NCBI RefSeq assembly: GCF_020859565.1
Contig: NZ_JAJHUO010000028.1
Span: 86,274-150,273, forward strand
Origin: Saccharothrix luteola
GTDB lineage: Bacteria; Actinomycetota; Actinomycetes; Mycobacteriales; Pseudonocardiaceae
Direction of reading: 5' to 3'
Length of the DNA: 64,000 nt
Positions 46,427 to 54,847 of this stretch are shown in pieces. The position numbers were made by a program, and so were the translations under genes. Position 1 is the first letter of the stretch. Every line of letters begins with the position of its first letter. The notes under the pieces were generated by a model that was given only the letters and a program-made list of their open reading frames with translations, did not search any database and was not told the origin of the DNA.

Positions 46427-48876
46427 GGCCTTCGGCCGAGGAGCGCGACCAGCCGCGCGGGTGGGTCGGCGTCCGGCTCGACCGCCGCGGGTGTGCCGAA
46501 GTCGCCCCACTCCCGCCAGCCCTGGTCCTCGTCGTCGAAGACGCCGAGCAGGGCCTCGGCCAGCTCCGCGTCGAGCGGCGACCCGGCGTCGACGCCGCGG
46601 GCGAGGTCCCAGCCGTGCACGGCGAGGTCGAGCGTCAGCTCCCAGGCGTAGTAGGTCGCCGGTGTCGGGCCGCGGCTCAGGTGCACGTCCTGCTCCAGCG
46701 CGCCGTCGCGGACCAGGGCGTCCCGGGCCGCCCCCGCCGCCGCGCGCCAGCTGCCGACCGGGTCGTCGCCGAGCACGTCGCCGTCGAACCGGTCGCCGAC
46801 CTCCTCGATGGTCGACCCCGCCAGCAACGGCGGCACCCAGAGCTGTTCGGCCACCAGGTGGTTGAGCAGGTCGCGGACCGTCCACTCGGTACACGGGGTG
46901 TCGTTGGCCCACTCGCCCGGCTCGATGCGTTCGACTAATCGGGTTACGCCCGCCAGTGCGCGCTCATGTGCGTCGAGCAGTTCCATCCGCCCAGTCCACC
47001 ACCGGCTCGCACCCGGCCGCAAGGCCAAGGCGCGCAAGGCGAAGTGCACCTGGACCATGGTCTGCGTGATCGTCTCGTCGACCACCAGCGAACCGTGCCC
47101 CGCGTCGTAGCGGTAGAACTCGTGGTGGACGTCGCGGCCCGCCAGCCGGTCGAGGTAGTTCTCGACCTGCCGGATGGGGCAGCGGGGGTCGTTGGTCCCG
47201 GCCAGCACGAGGACCGGCGCGGCCACCGCGTCGACGTAGGTGATCGGGGACGACCGCCGGTACTCCTCGGGCGCGGTGTCCGGTGAGCCGCCGAGCAGCG
47301 CCCGGTCGAACGCGCGGAGCTGCTCCATCTCGTCCTCGTACGCGGCGACGTAGTCGGCGACCGGGATGGCGGCCACCCCGGCGGCCCACCGGTCCGGCTG
47401 GGTGCCCAGGGCGAGCAGCGTCAGGTAACCGGCCCACGACGGTCCCGACACCACGCACCGCGTGGGATCGGCCAGGCCGGTGCGCACGACCCGGTCGTGG
47501 ACCGCGGCCACGTCCTCCAGCTCGGTGAACCCCGGCTTGCCCTCGATCGCGTCCCGCCAGGCCGCGCCGTAGCCCGTCGAGCCCCGGTAGTTCACCTCCA
47601 CCACGGCGAACCCGGCGTCCACCCACACCGCGCGGTGGGCGGAGAACCGGTCGAAGTCGGCGTAGTGCGGACCGCCGTGCAGCGTGAACACCGTCGGCAG
47701 TGGGCCCTCCGGCGCGTCGGGTGGCCTGGCCACCAGCGCGTGGATCCGGCCACCGGGTCCCGGCACGAACAGGTCCGTCACGGGGACGGACGGCGGTGCG
47801 GGCTCGCCGGGCGGCGTCAGCAGGACCTCGTCGGAACCGCCGGGTCGGCGCGTCCGGACGACCGGCGGCTCCGCCGCGCTGGACCAGGAGTACTCGACAG
47901 CGCCGTCCGGCCGCACCGCGGCCGTCTCGATCCAACCGCGCGGGGTGTCCAAATCGGACAGTCGCTTCGCGGTGAGGTCGTACCGGTGCAGCGAGCCGCG
48001 GCCCTCGTGGGCGTGCAGGACGAGGAGCGAGTCGCCGTCGGGGTACCAGCCGGCGGTCACCTCGCCGGGCAGGTCGAGCACGACCTCCGTCTCGGTGTCC
48101 GCGGCGACGTCCCAGATGAGCGGCTCGGCCCGCCCCCGGCGCTCGTGCAGCAGGAGCAGGCGGGTGTCGCCGTGCGCGGGGGCGAAGTCGAGCGGGGTGA
48201 GGGCTTTGCCGGGCCCGTCCCACTTCTCCGCGACGGTGGTGAAGCGGTGGGCGGAGTCACCGGTGGCGAGCACCCGCACCGCCGGGTGCCGGGAGTCGCC
48301 GTGCTCGGAGTGCGTGATGGCGATCAGGCGCTCGTCCCTGGACAGCCCGGCCACCGAGGCGTCGTCCCCGCTGCGGTAGAAGCAGGTGGTCCGGCCGCCG
48401 GCGTGGGCGAACAGCTCGCTGCCCCGGTCGCCGGACACCCCGACCGCGGTCAGCGCCCGCCCGATCCGCAGGCCGGCCGGGTAGCCCTTCGGCACGTCGG
48501 GCAACGCCGGTTCGACCGGCCCACCGGCGAACGGCTCGCGCACCCACGACCCGAACTCGTCGCCGTCGGTGTCGTCGAACCACCAGATCCACGCGCCGTC
48601 CGGTGACGGAACGCCGTTCACCGTGCCGTTGGGCCGATCGGTGACGCGCCGGCGCAATCCCGTCGCCCGATCCCAGGCGTGGATTTCCCACACGCCGCTC
48701 TCGTTGGACGTATAAAGGTTCGCGTCCGGCGCATCGTGAGCCCAAACGGGCGCGGACACCTGCGCCGACCGGAAGCGCGCGCGCCACACCGCTTCCGCTC
48801 CCGCGTCGCCGAACAGGTGATCCGGAATGACCGCCGACCGATGCCGCCCGACCTGCTTGCCGCTCATCCCCGCCAT
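46423..48876 (-). CDS. S9-family peptidase fused to TIGR03086 (mycothiol-type DinB) domain
   Basis: 817 aa in one frame. Residues about 30-360 are a beta-propeller ('SNESGVWEIHAWDR', 'PDGAWIWWFDD'). The alpha/beta hydrolase at about 370-615 has 'LHGGPHYADFDRFSAHRAVW', nucleophile Ser in 'GPSWAGYLT', Asp in 'LAGTNDPRCPI' and His in 'YDAGHGSLV', all as in S9C acylaminoacyl peptidases. From residue 631 ('MELLDAHERALAGV') a complete TIGR03086 domain follows ('WTVRDLLNHLVAEQLW', 'YAWELTLDLAVHGWDLARG'). These are normally separate genes; here no stop separates them. The start is ATG 48876 or 48867. It lies inside the putative cluster on the opposite strand, so its part there is unclear. Confidence 0.8.
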   Translation of the reverse strand: MAGMSGKQVGRHRSAVIPDHLFGDAGAEAVWRARFRSAQVSAPVWAHDAPDANLYTSNESGVWEIHAWDRATGLRRRVTDRPNGTVNGVPSPDGAWIWWFDDTDGDEFGSWVREPFAGGPVEPALPDVPKGYPAGLRIGRALTAVGVSGDRGSELFAHAGGRTTCFYRSGDDASVAGLSRDERLIAITHSEHGDSRHPAVRVLATGDSAHRFTTVAEKWDGPGKALTPLDFAPAHGDTRLLLLHERRGRAEPLIWDVAADTETEVVLDLPGEVTAGWYPDGDSLLVLHAHEGRGSLHRYDLTAKRLSDLDTPRGWIETAAVRPDGAVEYSWSSAAEPPVVRTRRPGGSDEVLLTPPGEPAPPSVPVTDLFVPGPGGRIHALVARPPDAPEGPLPTVFTLHGGPHYADFDRFSAHRAVWVDAGFAVVEVNYRGSTGYGAAWRDAIEGKPGFTELEDVAAVHDRVVRTGLADPTRCVVSGPSWAGYLTLLALGTQPDRWAAGVAAIPVADYVAAYEDEMEQLRAFDRALLGGSPDTAPEEYRRSSPITYVDAVAAPVLVLAGTNDPRCPIRQVENYLDRLAGRDVHHEFYRYDAGHGSLVVDETITQTMVQVHFALRALALRPGASRWWTGRMELLDAHERALAGVTRLVERIEPGEWANDTPCTEWTVRDLLNHLVAEQLWVPPLLAGSTIEEVGDRFDGDVLGDDPVGSWRAAAGAARDALVRDGALEQDVHLSRGPTPATYYAWELTLDLAVHGWDLARGVDAGSPLDAELAEALLGVFDDEDQGWREWGDFGTPAAVEPDADPPARLVALLGRRP

Positions 48877-49427
48877 CGTGCCACGTCGTGCCGCGGCCGG
48901 CCGGCAGCCTGGCCGGGAAATGCAATTCCATGATCCCGGGAAATACAATGGGCCACCGTTGTGGCGATCTTGCGAATCGCCTATGGTCGGCAAGAGGTCG
49001 TGATCAGGCGTCGAACGCCTGGGGGGTTGACAATGAACTGCCGTGCCCGCCGGTCCTACTATCCCGTCGATTCGCAGTCGTGAGCGCCCACCGGCGCACC
49101 GCACTCATCGGTGACCGGCGCGTGGCGTCCGGGCCGGCGGCGTCGACGCAGGTCCGGACCGCACCGGCGGACCGCCTGCCCAGGAACGACTTCGAGGCGA
49201 AGATCGGCTGGCGGGCGCCCCGCTCCCCTCCCGCGCCCTGATCACCGCGCCGTGACCGGCGCTCTCACACCACCTCGCCGCACGCGGCGGACGAGGGCGC
49301 CGACGGCTGCGATCCCCGGCGGCGCGTGAATTCCGCGAGCACCCCACCTCATCCGCGGGCAGACCTGTCCGCACTTACGTCCGAAAGTGCACGCCTATTT
49401 TCGCATGCCCGGAACAAGGAGGAGACA
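48877..49427. other. 551-bp intergenic region between divergent peptidase and cupin genes
   Basis: No supported gene. It contains TTGACA at 49027-49032 with TACTAT at 49057-49062, a 24-bp spacer that is too long for a standard promoter but compatible with activator-dependent use. Near 49371-49390 is an inverted repeat close to the cupin start. Confidence 0.4.
49371..49390. promoter_or_regulatory. inverted repeat upstream of cupin gene
   Basis: GCACTT (49371-49376) and AAGTGC (49385-49390) separated by 8 nt, 38 bp before the cupin ATG. Candidate operator for the cupin-hydroxylase pair. Confidence 0.35.
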
Positions 49428-49784
49428 ATGGATGTCGTAGATGTCCGAGCACCAACCAGGGTGCGACTGCGGAATGACCGGTTCCTGGAGTCCTACCTCC
49501 ACGAGTTGCCCGAGCTCCCCGGTCTGGCGGGCGCGCCGTTCGGCGGGATGATCTGCCGCGTCGAGCCGGGTGAGGCGACGGACCCGGACTTCCACAACCA
49601 GGAAGAGCTCTTCGTCGTCGTCACCGGGGAAGGAAAGCTCGTCGTCGGTGGTGAGACCACCGAGGTGCGCGCCGGCGACGCCTTCGCCCTGCCCCGGCAG
49701 GTCGAGCACGTCATCGAGAACACGGGCCGCGAACCCCTCACGTTCGTTTCGTTCTGGTGGCCCAAAGTCGAGCCGGAGACATGA
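49428..49784 (+). CDS. single-domain cupin
   Basis: 118 aa; AAGGAGG precedes the ATG by 5 nt. Cupin 1: 'DPDFHNQEELFVVVTGEGKLVVGG', with one of the usual two histidines replaced in the first motif (F-H-N-Q-E). Cupin 2: 'ALPRQVEHVIENTG' with the second-motif His. Such small cupins can be metal-dependent isomerases, oxygenases or carriers in amino-acid natural-product pathways. It overlaps or abuts the VioC-type hydroxylase gene (ATGA at 49781), so the two are co-expressed. A cupin fused to an aminoacyl-tRNA-synthetase-like module is known in hydrazine-forming pathways; here the two are separate and this parallel is weak. Confidence 0.85.
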   Translation: MDVVDVRAPTRVRLRNDRFLESYLHELPELPGLAGAPFGGMICRVEPGEATDPDFHNQEELFVVVTGEGKLVVGGETTEVRAGDAFALPRQVEHVIENTGREPLTFVSFWWPKVEPET

Positions 49785-49786
49785 TC

Positions 49787-50839
49787 ATGACGAGCACGAG
49801 AACCCTGTACGGCATCCGCGAGTTCGAGCTGACCGAGGCGGAGTGCGCCGAGGCGGTCGCGATCGCCACCGAGGCCGCCGAGCGGCACGGCGACTGCAAC
49901 TCACCCGACTTCCTCGACTCGATCCCGACCTACACGCGGCGCATGCCCGGTCGGCTGACCGGGTTCATGGACGACCTGCGGCACGACGACCACGCCGTGG
50001 CCGCCGTCATCCGCGGCGGCTGGCACGACGGGCTCGACGGCATCCGCACGCCCGCGGACTGGCGCGAGGCCCGCGCCGCGAAGGCCGGGCAGGTGCAGGA
50101 CTTCCTGGTGGCGCTGTACGGCGCGATGCTCGGCGAGGTCTTCTCCTGGCACGGCCAGCAGGAGGGCTCGCTGGTGCACGACCTGATGCCCACGTTCGCG
50201 GACCGGGGCGAACAGTTGGGCTCCGGCAGCGAGACGGCCCTGCTGTGGCACACCGAGGACGCGTTCCACCCGTGCCGGGCCGACTTCGTCCTGCTGTACT
50301 CCGTGCGCGCCAAGGAAGACGCCACGTCGACGTTGGCCTGGCTGCACGAGGGCGCGCTGGGGGCGGAGACCGTCGCCGCGTTGAAGGAGAGCAAGTACGT
50401 GTTCAAGCCGGACACGTCCTACACCGACTACGACACGTTCGACAACCGGCCGGTGCCGCTGCTGTCCGGCGACGCCGACGTTCCCCACCTGCGCGCCGAC
50501 TCGGTCTACTACGAGCCGCCGGAGGGCGAACGGGAGCGCGCCGCGCTCGCCTCGCTGTTCACCGCGCTGGAGGGTTCGGTCGTCGAGGTGCGGATGTTCT
50601 CCGGCGACACGCTGGTGCTGAACAACCGGCGGGTCGTGCACGGCCGCAGCGAGTTCGAGGCGAAGTACGACGGGACCGACCGCTGGGTCAAGCGGGTGAA
50701 CGTCGCGCACAGCCTGGACCGGTCGCGGGCGTACCGGTGCTGCGCGGACAGCCGGATCGTCCACCTCGCGCCGAGGGAGGACCACGAGCCCGGCAGCCCG
50801 GAGTGCGACCGCACCAGGTTCCGGACGCCCGCTAGCTGA
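49787..50839 (+). CDS. Fe(II)/2-oxoglutarate amino acid hydroxylase, clavaminate synthase/VioC family
   Basis: 350 aa from the ATG at 49787, which has GGAG 8 nt upstream; an ATG at 49781 overlaps the cupin stop but its spacing is too short. The iron ligands are H155 and E157 in 'LLWHTEDAFHP' and H285 in 'VVHGRSEF'; R303 in 'DRWVKRVN' binds 2-oxoglutarate. This 'WHTEDAFHP' pattern is that of VioC, OrfP and the lysine/ornithine/arginine hydroxylases, which hydroxylate C3 or C4 of free basic amino acids. 'DNRPVPLLSGD' is the family's lid region. It could hydroxylate the cluster's amino acid or a lysine/arginine precursor. Confidence 0.9.
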   Translation: MTSTRTLYGIREFELTEAECAEAVAIATEAAERHGDCNSPDFLDSIPTYTRRMPGRLTGFMDDLRHDDHAVAAVIRGGWHDGLDGIRTPADWREARAAKAGQVQDFLVALYGAMLGEVFSWHGQQEGSLVHDLMPTFADRGEQLGSGSETALLWHTEDAFHPCRADFVLLYSVRAKEDATSTLAWLHEGALGAETVAALKESKYVFKPDTSYTDYDTFDNRPVPLLSGDADVPHLRADSVYYEPPEGERERAALASLFTALEGSVVEVRMFSGDTLVLNNRRVVHGRSEFEAKYDGTDRWVKRVNVAHSLDRSRAYRCCADSRIVHLAPREDHEPGSPECDRTRFRTPAS

Positions 50840-51737
50840 CCGCGTTCCGCGTCGGGGGTTGCCCTGGTAGGCGGTCGCGCCCGCCGGTGCGCGTCACGCC
50901 GATGCCGGCGGCGACGACCAGCGCAACCCCCACGGCCGGACCGTAACCCGGCACCTGGTTCAGCGCCAGGAAGCCGATGACGAGCGCGATGCCCGGTTCG
51001 AGGCTCATCAGGATGCCGAACGCCGACGTGGTCAGCCGGCGCAGGGCGAGGAACTCCAGCACGAACGGCAGCACGGGGTGCAGCAGGGCGAGCCCGAGAC
51101 CGATCAGGAGCACCGGCCAGGTGACCCGGCCGAGGTCCGCCGGCGCCGCGACGAGCATCGCGACCAGCGCGGCCACCGCCATCGACACCGCGAGCCCGCG
51201 CAGCCCCGTCACCTCGTCGCCCACCCGCTGGGTCAGCAGGATGTAGCCGGCCCAGCAGGCGCCCGCGCCGAGCGCGTACACCACGCCGAGCGCGTCGACC
51301 CCGCCGTGCCACGGCTGGGTGAGCAGCAGCACGCCGGCGGCGGCGCTGACCGCCCACCACTTCCGCCTGCCCTTCTCCCCCACCAGCGCGATGACCAACG
51401 GCCCCAGGAACTCCAGCGCGCTCGCGGTGCCCAGCGGGATCCTGGAGACGGCCAGCATGAACAGCACCATCAGCCCGCCGGTGACGACGCCGAGCAGGAG
51501 GCAGGCCCGCAGACCGGACCGGCTGAAGTGACCGGGCCGGGGGCGCGTCAGCAGCAGGAGCACGACACCGGCGCAGCCCAACCGCACCGCGGCCGTGCCG
51601 AGCGGGCCGATCCGGTCGAACAGGCCGACCGACAGCGCGAGCCCGAGCTGGACGCAGATCATCGCCGTGACGGCCATCAGCGCGCCGGTCCCGGCGCGGG
51701 TGGTCGGATCGGCGTTCTCCGGGGTCGGTGACGTCAT
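50832..51737 (-). CDS. EamA/DMT transporter, RhtA-like amino acid exporter
   Basis: 301 aa from the ATG at 51737 that overlaps the methyltransferase stop (ATGA). Ten hydrophobic segments in two EamA repeats (about 20-145 and 150-285). The motif 'ASALEFLGPLVIAL' and the repeat-2 'FLALRRLTTSAFGILMSLEPGIA' are close to RhtA, the E. coli threonine/homoserine exporter. That fits a homoserine-derived amino acid product. Its 3' end overlaps the convergent hydroxylase by 8 nt. Confidence 0.87.
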   Translation of the reverse strand: MTSPTPENADPTTRAGTGALMAVTAMICVQLGLALSVGLFDRIGPLGTAAVRLGCAGVVLLLLTRPRPGHFSRSGLRACLLLGVVTGGLMVLFMLAVSRIPLGTASALEFLGPLVIALVGEKGRRKWWAVSAAAGVLLLTQPWHGGVDALGVVYALGAGACWAGYILLTQRVGDEVTGLRGLAVSMAVAALVAMLVAAPADLGRVTWPVLLIGLGLALLHPVLPFVLEFLALRRLTTSAFGILMSLEPGIALVIGFLALNQVPGYGPAVGVALVVAAGIGVTRTGGRDRLPGQPPTRNAVS

Positions 51738-52528
51738 GCGGCCAGTAGACCGCCTCCGGCCTCGGCCACGCACAGCAGTCGCGGTGAGAACAGCTCGTAC
51801 GGCCTACCGTCGTACCCACCCAGCGTGCGCACCGGGGTCAACCCGCCGGCCCGCAGCACGGCGAGCAGTTCGTGCAAGCTGTACATCCGGTAGTCCACCA
51901 CCACGTGCTCGCGCTCCGCGCCCACGGGCCGGCACGTCCAGCGCAGGCGGCTCGTGCGCGGGTCGAACGCGTTCTGGTGCAGGACGACCTCGCCGTCGAC
52001 CTCCTCGTGGTCCCGGACGACGAACCCGTCGCCCGCCGCGAACTCGGAGGGGAAGAAGTTCCGGACGAACCAGTCCCGGTTGACGACGTCGACGAGCAGC
52101 CGCCCGCCGGGCCGCAGCACGCGCGCGATCGCGGCCACCGAGCGGACGTTGTCCTCGTCGCGGTCGAAGTAGCCGAAGCTGGTGTACATGTTGACGGCGG
52201 CGTCGAACGACCCGCCCGGCAGGGCGGTGAGGTCGCGCATGTCGGCCCGCACCGCGTCCACGGTCACGCCTTGCTCCGCCGCGCGCCGCCGGGCCGCGTC
52301 CAGGTAGTCCTCGCTCAGGTCGACGCACGTGACGCGATGCCCGCGCGCCGCGAGGGCCACGGCGTGCCGCCCGGTGCCGCACGGGACGTCGAGGACGCGG
52401 GAGCCGTCCGCCAGGCCCAGCTCCCGCTCGATCAGCGCCACCTGGCCGTCCGTGGCCCCCGCCGCCTGCTCGTGCAGTCGGCGGAGGCCGCGCTCGCCGT
52501 CGAACGCCGTCGTCCACCAGGCCGCCAC
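51734..52528 (-). CDS. class I SAM-dependent methyltransferase
   Basis: 264 aa from a GTG, 6 bp after the MFS-MetX stop. SAM motif I 'VLDVPCGTGRHAVALAARG' at about residues 45-63, acidic ribose-binding 'VDLSEDYL', motif II 'AVNMYTSFGYFD', and motif III 'LRPGGRLLVDVVNRDWF'. The C-terminal strands have aromatic residues typical of small-molecule N- or O-methyltransferases. Translational coupling to EamA and close spacing to MetX place it in the pathway; a methoxyvinyl or N-methyl product would need such an enzyme. Confidence 0.87.
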   Translation of the reverse strand: MAAWWTTAFDGERGLRRLHEQAAGATDGQVALIERELGLADGSRVLDVPCGTGRHAVALAARGHRVTCVDLSEDYLDAARRRAAEQGVTVDAVRADMRDLTALPGGSFDAAVNMYTSFGYFDRDEDNVRSVAAIARVLRPGGRLLVDVVNRDWFVRNFFPSEFAAGDGFVVRDHEEVDGEVVLHQNAFDPRTSRLRWTCRPVGAEREHVVVDYRMYSLHELLAVLRAGGLTPVRTLGGYDGRPYELFSPRLLCVAEAGGGLLAA

Positions 52529-52534
52529 GGCGCG

Positions 52535-54847
52535 TCAGCCCCCGTCGTCCGCGCCGCGCACGACCGACTCCCGGGCCAGGACCTCCGCGACGCGGCGCAG
52601 GTACGGCGGCACGTCGAGCAGGAACGCGTCGTGGCCGCGGTCGGTCGTGTGGTCCTGGTGGTGCTCGGCGGGCAGGCCGCGGGCGGCGAGGTTCGCCTGG
52701 ATGTAGCGGGCGTGGTCCGGCCCGTACAGGCGGTCGGAGTCGAAGCTGAACAGGTGCACCCCCGGCCTGCGCCGGAACGGCGCGCACGGGCGGTCGTCGG
52801 CGAACGCGTCGAAGCTGTCCATCGCGTGCATCAGGCACAGGTAGCTGTTCGCGTCGAACCGCTCGACCAGGCCGGCGGCCTGGTGCTCCAGGTAGCCCTC
52901 GACCGCGAACGGCCCGGTGGCCACCGAAGGGCTCGTGCCGTTCGTGGCCCGCCGGTCACGGCCGAACTTCCGCGCCAGCATGTCCTCGGACACGTAGGTC
53001 AGGTGGCCGATCATCCGCGCCGTGCCGAGACCGGCCGCCGGTCCGCCGCCCGGCGGGTACCGGCCCTCGCGGAACTCTGGGTCGGAGCGGATCGCGGCCC
53101 GGGCCACGGCGTTCCAGGCGAGGTTCTCCGCGGTGTGCCGGGCGGTGCCGGCGACGATCAGGAAGTCGTCGGCGTCGTCGGGCGCGCGCAACAGCCATTC
53201 GAGGACCTGCATGCCTCCCAACGAACCGCCGATCACGGCCCGCAGCCGTCCGACGCCGAGCTCGGCCACGAGCGCGCGGTGCACCGTGACCATGTCGGTG
53301 ATACCGATCGGCGGGAAGTCCGGGCCCCACGGCGCGCCGTGCGGTCCCGGCGAGGTCGGGCCGGTGGTGCCGGAGCAGCCGGCGAGCACGTTGGCGCACA
53401 CCACGAAGTGCCGGTCGGTGTCGACCGGGCAGCCGGGCCCCACCATGTCGCGCCACCACCCGGGCCGGTCGTCCGGGTGGTGGGCGGCCGGGTGCGAGTC
53501 GCCGGTCAGGGCGTGGCAGACGAAGATCGCGTTCGACCGGTCGTCGTTCAGCTCGCCGTAGGTCTCGTACGCCACCGTGACGGGTGCGAGCGTGCGGCCG
53601 GACTCCAGCTCCAGCGGAGTGGCGCGGTCGAAGAGCACCACCGTCCGCACGTGGCCGTCCTCGACGCGCGGGCTCGGCGCCGGGCGGTACCTGCGCACGA
53701 GCAGGGCGGCGAGCAGCAGACCGCTGAGCGCGCCGATGACCAGGAACGACACCCGGCCGGTCAGCTGGTACAGCGCCACGCCCACCAGCGGGCCGAGGAT
53801 GTTGCCGATGTCGGACACCAGGCCGAACAACCCGAACGCCTTGCCCTGCCGGGACATCGCCGACCGCAGTTCGACGACGCCCCGGCGCGCGGTCAGGTAC
53901 AGCGCGGCCTGGCCGACCATCAGCACGACGAAGCACACCGCCACCGGCCACGCCTCGGCGCTCGCGTACAACCCGGCCGTGCCGACGGCCGCGAGCGCCA
54001 GGCCGATCCTGGCCATCGCCACCAGCCCGAGCCTGCCCGCGTACCGGCCCAGCAACCAGCTCACGACGCCGAACGCGGCCAGCCCGATGGCGAAGACCAG
54101 CGAGATGGCGCCCCGCGCCGACTCCTCGCCGTCGGCGCTCAAGTAGAGCGGCAGCACGGGTTCCAGCGCCGAGTAGGTGAGGTTGGTGAACAGGTCGAGC
54201 GCGCCGAGCACCAACACCCAGGTCCACCACCGGCCGGTCGCCACACCGGTCGCGGTGTCGTCCTCCGGCTCCGACTCGACCACCGGCGGCACGTCCCGCG
54301 GCACGGCCCACCGCAGCCCGAACGCGGTCACCACCGTCACGGCCGCGCCGAACAGGAACAACGCGTCCAGGCCGAACGGCGCCGCGACACCGGCCGCCAG
54401 CGGCCCGAGCAGGAAGCCCGCCACCGCGAAGGTGCCGAAGTTGCCCATCATCCGGCTGGTCGGCAGGTCGTAACGGCGGCACAGCGCGGCCATGCCCGCG
54501 TACAAGGCGGGTGTCACCAGACCTTCGCCGACACCCCACAACGCGCGCCCGGCCAGCAGCATCGCGGGGTCCCGCGCGATCGCCGTGACCACGATGCCCG
54601 CCGCCGCGATGAGCAGCGCCACGCACCCGACGTCTCCCGGTCGCCACCGGTCCACCCACATCCCGCCGAACGGCTGCGCCGCCGCTTTCGCGCCCGCGAA
54701 CACCGCGAAGGTCAACGCGACGACGGTCGGGTTCGCACCCGCACGTTCCTCCAGGTCCGGCACGAACGGGATGAGCAGCGTGTAGGAGGCGTTGACGCTC
54801 AGCAGCGCGCCGAACAGCAGTGCGGCGCGGCTGCGACCGGGGCTCAT
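52535..54847 (-). CDS. fusion of MFS transporter and homoserine O-acetyltransferase (MetX)
   Basis: 770 aa in one frame; ATG overlaps the upstream stop (ATGA). Residues 1-390 are a 12-helix MFS protein ('FVPDLEERAGANPTVVALTF', 'ALWGVGEGLVTPALYAG'). Residues about 400-770 are a complete MetX: 'TVAYETYGELNDDRSNAIFV', oxyanion 'HALTGDSH', nucleophile Ser in 'IGGSLGGMQVLEW', Asp in 'SFDSDRLYG', His in 'DRGHDAFLLD'. MetX makes O-acetyl- or O-succinylhomoserine. I see no stop or frame break at the linker (about 385-400). The fusion may couple product export to precursor supply or be a sequencing read-through; MetX could also be translated from a GTG at 53650. Confidence 0.85.
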   Translation of the reverse strand: MSPGRSRAALLFGALLSVNASYTLLIPFVPDLEERAGANPTVVALTFAVFAGAKAAAQPFGGMWVDRWRPGDVGCVALLIAAAGIVVTAIARDPAMLLAGRALWGVGEGLVTPALYAGMAALCRRYDLPTSRMMGNFGTFAVAGFLLGPLAAGVAAPFGLDALFLFGAAVTVVTAFGLRWAVPRDVPPVVESEPEDDTATGVATGRWWTWVLVLGALDLFTNLTYSALEPVLPLYLSADGEESARGAISLVFAIGLAAFGVVSWLLGRYAGRLGLVAMARIGLALAAVGTAGLYASAEAWPVAVCFVVLMVGQAALYLTARRGVVELRSAMSRQGKAFGLFGLVSDIGNILGPLVGVALYQLTGRVSFLVIGALSGLLLAALLVRRYRPAPSPRVEDGHVRTVVLFDRATPLELESGRTLAPVTVAYETYGELNDDRSNAIFVCHALTGDSHPAAHHPDDRPGWWRDMVGPGCPVDTDRHFVVCANVLAGCSGTTGPTSPGPHGAPWGPDFPPIGITDMVTVHRALVAELGVGRLRAVIGGSLGGMQVLEWLLRAPDDADDFLIVAGTARHTAENLAWNAVARAAIRSDPEFREGRYPPGGGPAAGLGTARMIGHLTYVSEDMLARKFGRDRRATNGTSPSVATGPFAVEGYLEHQAAGLVERFDANSYLCLMHAMDSFDAFADDRPCAPFRRRPGVHLFSFDSDRLYGPDHARYIQANLAARGLPAEHHQDHTTDRGHDAFLLDVPPYLRRVAEVLARESVVRGADDGG

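Noticed and set aside
49080..49241. Small GTG-started ORF (53 codons) upstream of the cupin
   Set aside because: Arg/Pro-rich translation, no ribosome site and no family; not supported.
43520..54847. MetX and MetY-like genes as ordinary methionine biosynthesis
   Set aside because: Not fully excluded, but they are in separate operons with a desaturase, a decarboxylase, a methyltransferase and exporters under a SARP, which fits a specialised pathway better.
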